This document shows, piece after piece, positions 61,006-64,000 of a stretch of DNA of 64,000 bases. Positions within the stretch are counted from its first letter, which is position 1. The number at the start of each line of letters is the position of its first letter. A model generated the notes under the pieces. The model searched no databases. It saw only the letters and a list, made by a program, of their open reading frames with translations, and had not been told where the DNA came from. Origin of the DNA: Verrucomicrobiota bacterium JB023 (lineage in GTDB: Bacteria; Verrucomicrobiota; Verrucomicrobiia; Verrucomicrobiales; Akkermansiaceae). The stretch lies in the NCBI GenBank assembly GCA_030673895.1, contig JAUTCR010000029.1:1-64000 (forward strand). Direction: 5' to 3'. A program made the position numbers and the translations under genes.

Positions 61006-62787
61006 ATGGCCTTCATGCAGCGAATTCTTCTCTTCCTCGCATTCACCGCCGCCCTCGCGGCCAAACCCAACATCGTCTTCATCATCACTGACGACCAAGG
61101 CTATGGCGACTTGGCCTGCCACGGTAATCCCACCATCAAGACTCCCCACCTCGATCAGCTCCACTCCGAGTCGATCCGCTTGACCGACTATCACGTCTCC
61201 CCGACGTGCACGCCGACACGTGCCGCCCTGATGACCGGACGCTTCACGAACCGGACCGGCGCCTGGCACACCATCATGGGGCGCTCCCTGCTGCGGACGA
61301 ACGAGCGCACCATCGCAGACTACCTCAGTGACGCCGGCTACGTCACCGGCATCTTCGGCAAATGGCACCTCGGCGATAGCTACCCCTACCAACCGGAATA
61401 CCGGGGCTTTCAAAAGACCTTCGTCCATGGCGGGGGCGGGGTCGGGCAGACCCCCGATGTCTGGAACAACGCCTACTTCGACGATACTTACCTGGAGGAC
61501 GGCGAGCTCACTCCCTCCGAGGGCTTCTGCACCGACGTCTTCTTCGCGGAGGCCACTGAATTCATCGAGGAACAAGTGGCGGCATCCAAGCCCTTCTTCG
61601 CCTACATCTCCACGAATGCTCCCCACGGGCCCTTCCATGCCCCCGAAGAGTATCTCGCCCTCTACCCCGACCTCGATCCCCGCCTGCAAGCCTTCTTCGC
61701 CATGATCACAAACATCGATGACAATGTCGGCAAGCTTCGCGAAAAGCTTGCCGCGCTCGGCGTCGACAAGGACACGCTCTTTATCTTCACCACCGACAAC
61801 GGCACCGCTGCCGGGGCCAAGCACTTCCCCGGCGGCATGAGCGGGAACAAGGGCAGCAACCTCGAGGGAGGACACCGCGTGCCCTTCTTCATCCATTGGC
61901 CGGAGAAGGGTTGGGATACAGGCCGTGATATCGACACCCTCACCGCCCACATCGACGTCCTCCCCACCCTGGCCGACTATTGTGGCTTCGAGGTGAAGGA
62001 TGAGCCGAAAATCGATGGCACTTCCCTCCGCCCGCTGTTGGAGTCAGAGGACCAAGCCGATTGGCCGGAACGCATTCTCGTCACGGACTCCCAGCGGGTC
62101 AAGGACCCCATTAAATGGCGAAATTGCTCTATCATGGCGCAGGACTGGCGCCTGCTGAATGGAAAGAAACTCTATCGCCTCTCCACGGATCCTTTCCAGA
62201 AGACCGACTTGGCCGACGAGTTCCCCGAGAAGGTCAAGACCATGCGCGAAGCTTACGAAGACTGGTGGGCTAGCATGAAAGACTCCTTCGCGGAAGGCGC
62301 CCCCTTCCATCTCGGGTCCAATCCCAAGCCGCTCGAGCTCACCGCACACGACCTCATCGGCACCGGAGGCACCGCTTCCGTGGCTTGGAACCAGCGCTAC
62401 ATCCGCGAGGGCAAACTGACGGGCGTCAATGAAGACGGTCCGGCCTATTGGTTGCTCAAGGTGACGGAGGGAGGAGACTATGAGTTCACTCTCTCCCGCT
62501 ATCCTCTCTCCAGCGAGCTGGCGCTCAATGCGGCCGCCCCCGCGCGGGCCAACGTCCCTGGAGCCAGCCTGGCCTACCGCGCGGTTCCCGGTAAAGCTCT
62601 GGACATTCAATCGGCTTGGCTGGCCCTCGATGGAGAAAAGATTGCCTCCGGCGACGTCGACGCGGATCGCCCCTCAGTGACCTTGAAGGCCAACGTGCCA
62701 GCAGGCGACTACCAACTCTCGGCTCTCTTCGAAACCGAAGACGGCCCTCACGTCGCCTACTATCTACAGATCACCAAGGTGGACTAA
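61006..62787 (+). CDS. Secreted arylsulfatase A-like enzyme (type I)
   Basis: 593 residues from ATG 61006 (or 61015, MQRILLFLAFTAALAAKP signal peptide); the longer frame overlaps the MFS gene end. N-terminal metal-site block NIVFIITDDQGYGDLACHG (in part). The formylglycine motif is CTPTRAALMTGR (Cys about 69). YVTGIFGKWHLG and FTTDNGTAAGAKHFPGGMSG (in part) follow. The C-terminal 120 residues form an extra beta-rich domain of unknown role. It cleaves sulfate esters from polysaccharides outside the cytosol. Confidence 0.95.
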   Translation: MAFMQRILLFLAFTAALAAKPNIVFIITDDQGYGDLACHGNPTIKTPHLDQLHSESIRLTDYHVSPTCTPTRAALMTGRFTNRTGAWHTIMGRSLLRTNERTIADYLSDAGYVTGIFGKWHLGDSYPYQPEYRGFQKTFVHGGGGVGQTPDVWNNAYFDDTYLEDGELTPSEGFCTDVFFAEATEFIEEQVAASKPFFAYISTNAPHGPFHAPEEYLALYPDLDPRLQAFFAMITNIDDNVGKLREKLAALGVDKDTLFIFTTDNGTAAGAKHFPGGMSGNKGSNLEGGHRVPFFIHWPEKGWDTGRDIDTLTAHIDVLPTLADYCGFEVKDEPKIDGTSLRPLLESEDQADWPERILVTDSQRVKDPIKWRNCSIMAQDWRLLNGKKLYRLSTDPFQKTDLADEFPEKVKTMREAYEDWWASMKDSFAEGAPFHLGSNPKPLELTAHDLIGTGGTASVAWNQRYIREGKLTGVNEDGPAYWLLKVTEGGDYEFTLSRYPLSSELALNAAAPARANVPGASLAYRAVPGKALDIQSAWLALDGEKIASGDVDADRPSVTLKANVPAGDYQLSALFETEDGPHVAYYLQITKVD

Positions 62788-62815
62788 CGACCATCCACTC
62801 GATCATTCAAACGAT

Positions 62816-62842
62816 AAGAGCCGGTCATCGACCGGCTCTTTT
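62816..62842 (+). terminator. Intrinsic terminator after the sulfatase
   Basis: AAGAGCCGGT at 62816-62825 pairs with ACCGGCTCTT at 62831-62840 across a 5-base loop, followed by two more Ts. The A-rich left side means it could also work from the other direction. From 62843 to 63004 nothing else is recognised. Confidence 0.8.
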
Positions 62843-63004
62843 GACTTTAAGCTTGGACGACCAAGACAGCAGAGGAACAGCCTAACCGCGCTCTATCTAC
62901 CACCTCATAGAACTGAGGCTGAAGTGATCTGCATTAGGCCGCGTCGGCCAACCGACCTGAGCCGGAAGCCTTCCCAAGCAGCTTCGCTCACCACGCTCCG
63001 GAGA

Positions 63005-63038
63005 CAAAAAATGGCCGCCACTCAACAGCGGCGGCCAT
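63005..63038 (-). terminator. Intrinsic terminator for the right-edge TonB receptor
   Basis: ATGGCCGCC at 63011-63019 pairs with GGCGGCCAT at 63030-63038. On the minus strand the stem is followed by a run of Ts (63010-63006). It lies 41 nt beyond the receptor stop. Confidence 0.85.
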
Positions 63039-63078
63039 CTCTTCAAAGGCTCATCTAGAGGAGCTGTCCCCCTGTTTC

Positions 63079-64000
63079 TTAGAATTCGTAGGCAGCCCCG
63101 AAGCGATACTCGCGACCCGGGCTCTTGAGACCAGAAGCCGTGTAAATGGTGTGCGCCTGGTAGTCTTGGTCGAAGATGTTATCGACGTTAGCCGACAAGG
63201 AAAGGCCCTCCACCTGCGGCACGTCCCAGCGAACGAATCCATTGACCAGGGTGTAAGAGTCTTTTCCAGCCACGGCCGGGAAGGAACCCAGAGGCACTTC
63301 GTCAACCTCCTCGCGATACTCCACGCTGCCGCCAACGGTCACTCCGCTGTCTTCGTGAGCATAGCTCGTGGTGAAGATCCAACGGCGCCCTGCGACGACC
63401 ATCCCGAAGTCGTCGGGATAAGCATAGCCGTCGACTTCCGGGTCGTTGTCTGCCACCCCCAACGAGGTCGAGAAGCCATTCGCACGATAGCCAATGAAGG
63501 CGTCGTATCCCTCGTTCTTGATATCGCCAAGGCTCCCATTCGAGGTGATGGGGTAGAGGTAGTTATCGATGCTCTGATTAAAGTAGGAGGCTGAGGCAAA
63601 GAAGCCATTCTTCTCAAAATCAGCCGCGATTTTGAAGGTCTCCGACTCTTCTCCATCCAATGAGTCTGAGATCGAGATTGAAGGAAGGAAGGACTCACGA
63701 ATGCCAACGCCGCGGTAAGCCCGCGCCCAGCTCCCGGTGAGCGACAGACCGTCAAGGGGTCGCAAGGTGATCGAGGCATTGGGGCTGAACTGTGAGGAAT
63801 CAAATTCCTCTCCGCTCACGCTCTCGTAGTCATAGAAGTCATAGCGGCCCCCCAGAGAGAAGGTTATCATATGGTGAGGCGTGTAGTCATTCTGCAAGAA
63901 GAAGCCATAGGCCGTCTCCTCCTCCTCACCCTCACCCAGCCAGGAAAGATCCAGATTGTTCCTCGTGTAGCGGACATCCACCCCATAAGTCGCCGTGAAG
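63079..64000 (-). CDS. TonB-dependent receptor, partial (N-terminus beyond right edge)
   Basis: About 307 codons of the C-terminal barrel are visible; the frame is open to the right edge and the start is missing. Barrel repeats (TAYGFFLQNDYTPHHMITFSLGGRYDFYD in part; SPNASITLRPLDGLSLTGSWARAYRG in part; LSLSANVDNIFDQDY, the usual late-barrel motif) end in GREYRFGAAYEF with a terminal Phe. SWARAYRGVGIRESF is also typical of siderophore or vitamin receptors, but the ligand is not clear. It differs in sequence from the receptor at 1.8 kb. It ends before a terminator and is convergent with the sulfatase. Confidence 0.88.
   Translation of the reverse strand, partial: FTATYGVDVRYTRNNLDLSWLGEGEEEETAYGFFLQNDYTPHHMITFSLGGRYDFYDYESVSGEEFDSSQFSPNASITLRPLDGLSLTGSWARAYRGVGIRESFLPSISISDSLDGEESETFKIAADFEKNGFFASASYFNQSIDNYLYPITSNGSLGDIKNEGYDAFIGYRANGFSTSLGVADNDPEVDGYAYPDDFGMVVAGRRWIFTTSYAHEDSGVTVGGSVEYREEVDEVPLGSFPAVAGKDSYTLVNGFVRWDVPQVEGLSLSANVDNIFDQDYQAHTIYTASGLKSPGREYRFGAAYEF

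Noticed and set aside
60769-61950. 393-codon minus-strand ORF across the MFS/sulfatase junction
   Set aside because: Runs antisense through two well-supported genes.

Overview
The window looks like chromosome of a GC-rich, Gram-negative, aerobic, probably marine or mucilage-feeding member of the Verrucomicrobiota (Verrucomicrobiales-like). Supporting signs: a DUF1800/DUF1501 gene pair, several sulfatases, a sialate O-acetylesterase, a DUF1080 hydrolase, an SHD1-type secreted protein, secreted proteins ending in the DPDGDGL...EY / FRL tail common in this phylum, lipid A synthesis (lpxB), TonB-dependent receptors, and a complete division/cell-wall cluster with a meso-DAP-type MurE. No rRNA, tRNA, insertion sequence, phage gene or CRISPR array was recognised. 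It reads as core chromosome with some accessory secreted proteins. Family calls come from motifs seen by eye; no database search was possible.

Layout. 1-5.3 kb: a surface beta-helix-type protein, cut by the left edge and open to the edge on the minus strand, and the TonB-dependent receptor upstream of it. Both have Pho-box-like 7-4-7 repeats in front. 5.4-14 kb: a secreted thioredoxin-like protein, GTP-dependent PEP carboxykinase, a decayed SatD-like remnant, a VIT/CCC1 transporter, a repeat (solenoid) protein, an orphan ABC ATPase, CutA, and an enlarged TatC. 14-21.4 kb: zinc-independent ribosomal protein L31 with a strong terminator, a 57-residue ORF, a HerA-like ATPase, a VWA protein, chorismate synthase and an SHD1 protein. 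21.5-30.3 kb: a giant subtilase, a CvpA-like membrane protein, lpxB with a coupled M28-like gene, and argC. 30.3-46.3 kb: argJ, DUF1501/DUF1800, a U32 peptidase-like protein, a MurC-MurB fusion, polysaccharide-linked hydrolases, and a fused L-serine dehydratase.

46.3-59.4 kb on the minus strand is the dcw (division and cell wall) cluster, transcribed mraZ - rsmH - ftsL - ftsI - murE - murF - mraY - murD - LysM protein - ftsW, followed by a hybrid sensor kinase. Most junctions overlap or abut, so one operon is likely. It makes the UDP-muramyl pentapeptide and lipid I and then builds septal peptidoglycan. murC and murB lie apart as one fused gene at 38-40 kb. murG, ddl, ftsQ, ftsA and ftsZ are not in the window. 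Three copies of a roughly 80-96 bp repeat split mraZ from rsmH. 59.5-64 kb: an MFS transporter, a second sulfatase, two hairpin terminators, and the C-terminal part of a second TonB-dependent receptor that runs off the right edge.

The points most worth following are the possible phosphate-responsive outer-membrane pair at the left, the repeat inside the dcw operon, the FtsN-shaped LysM protein and hybrid kinase attached to it, the MurC-MurB fusion, and the TatC with a large periplasmic insertion.
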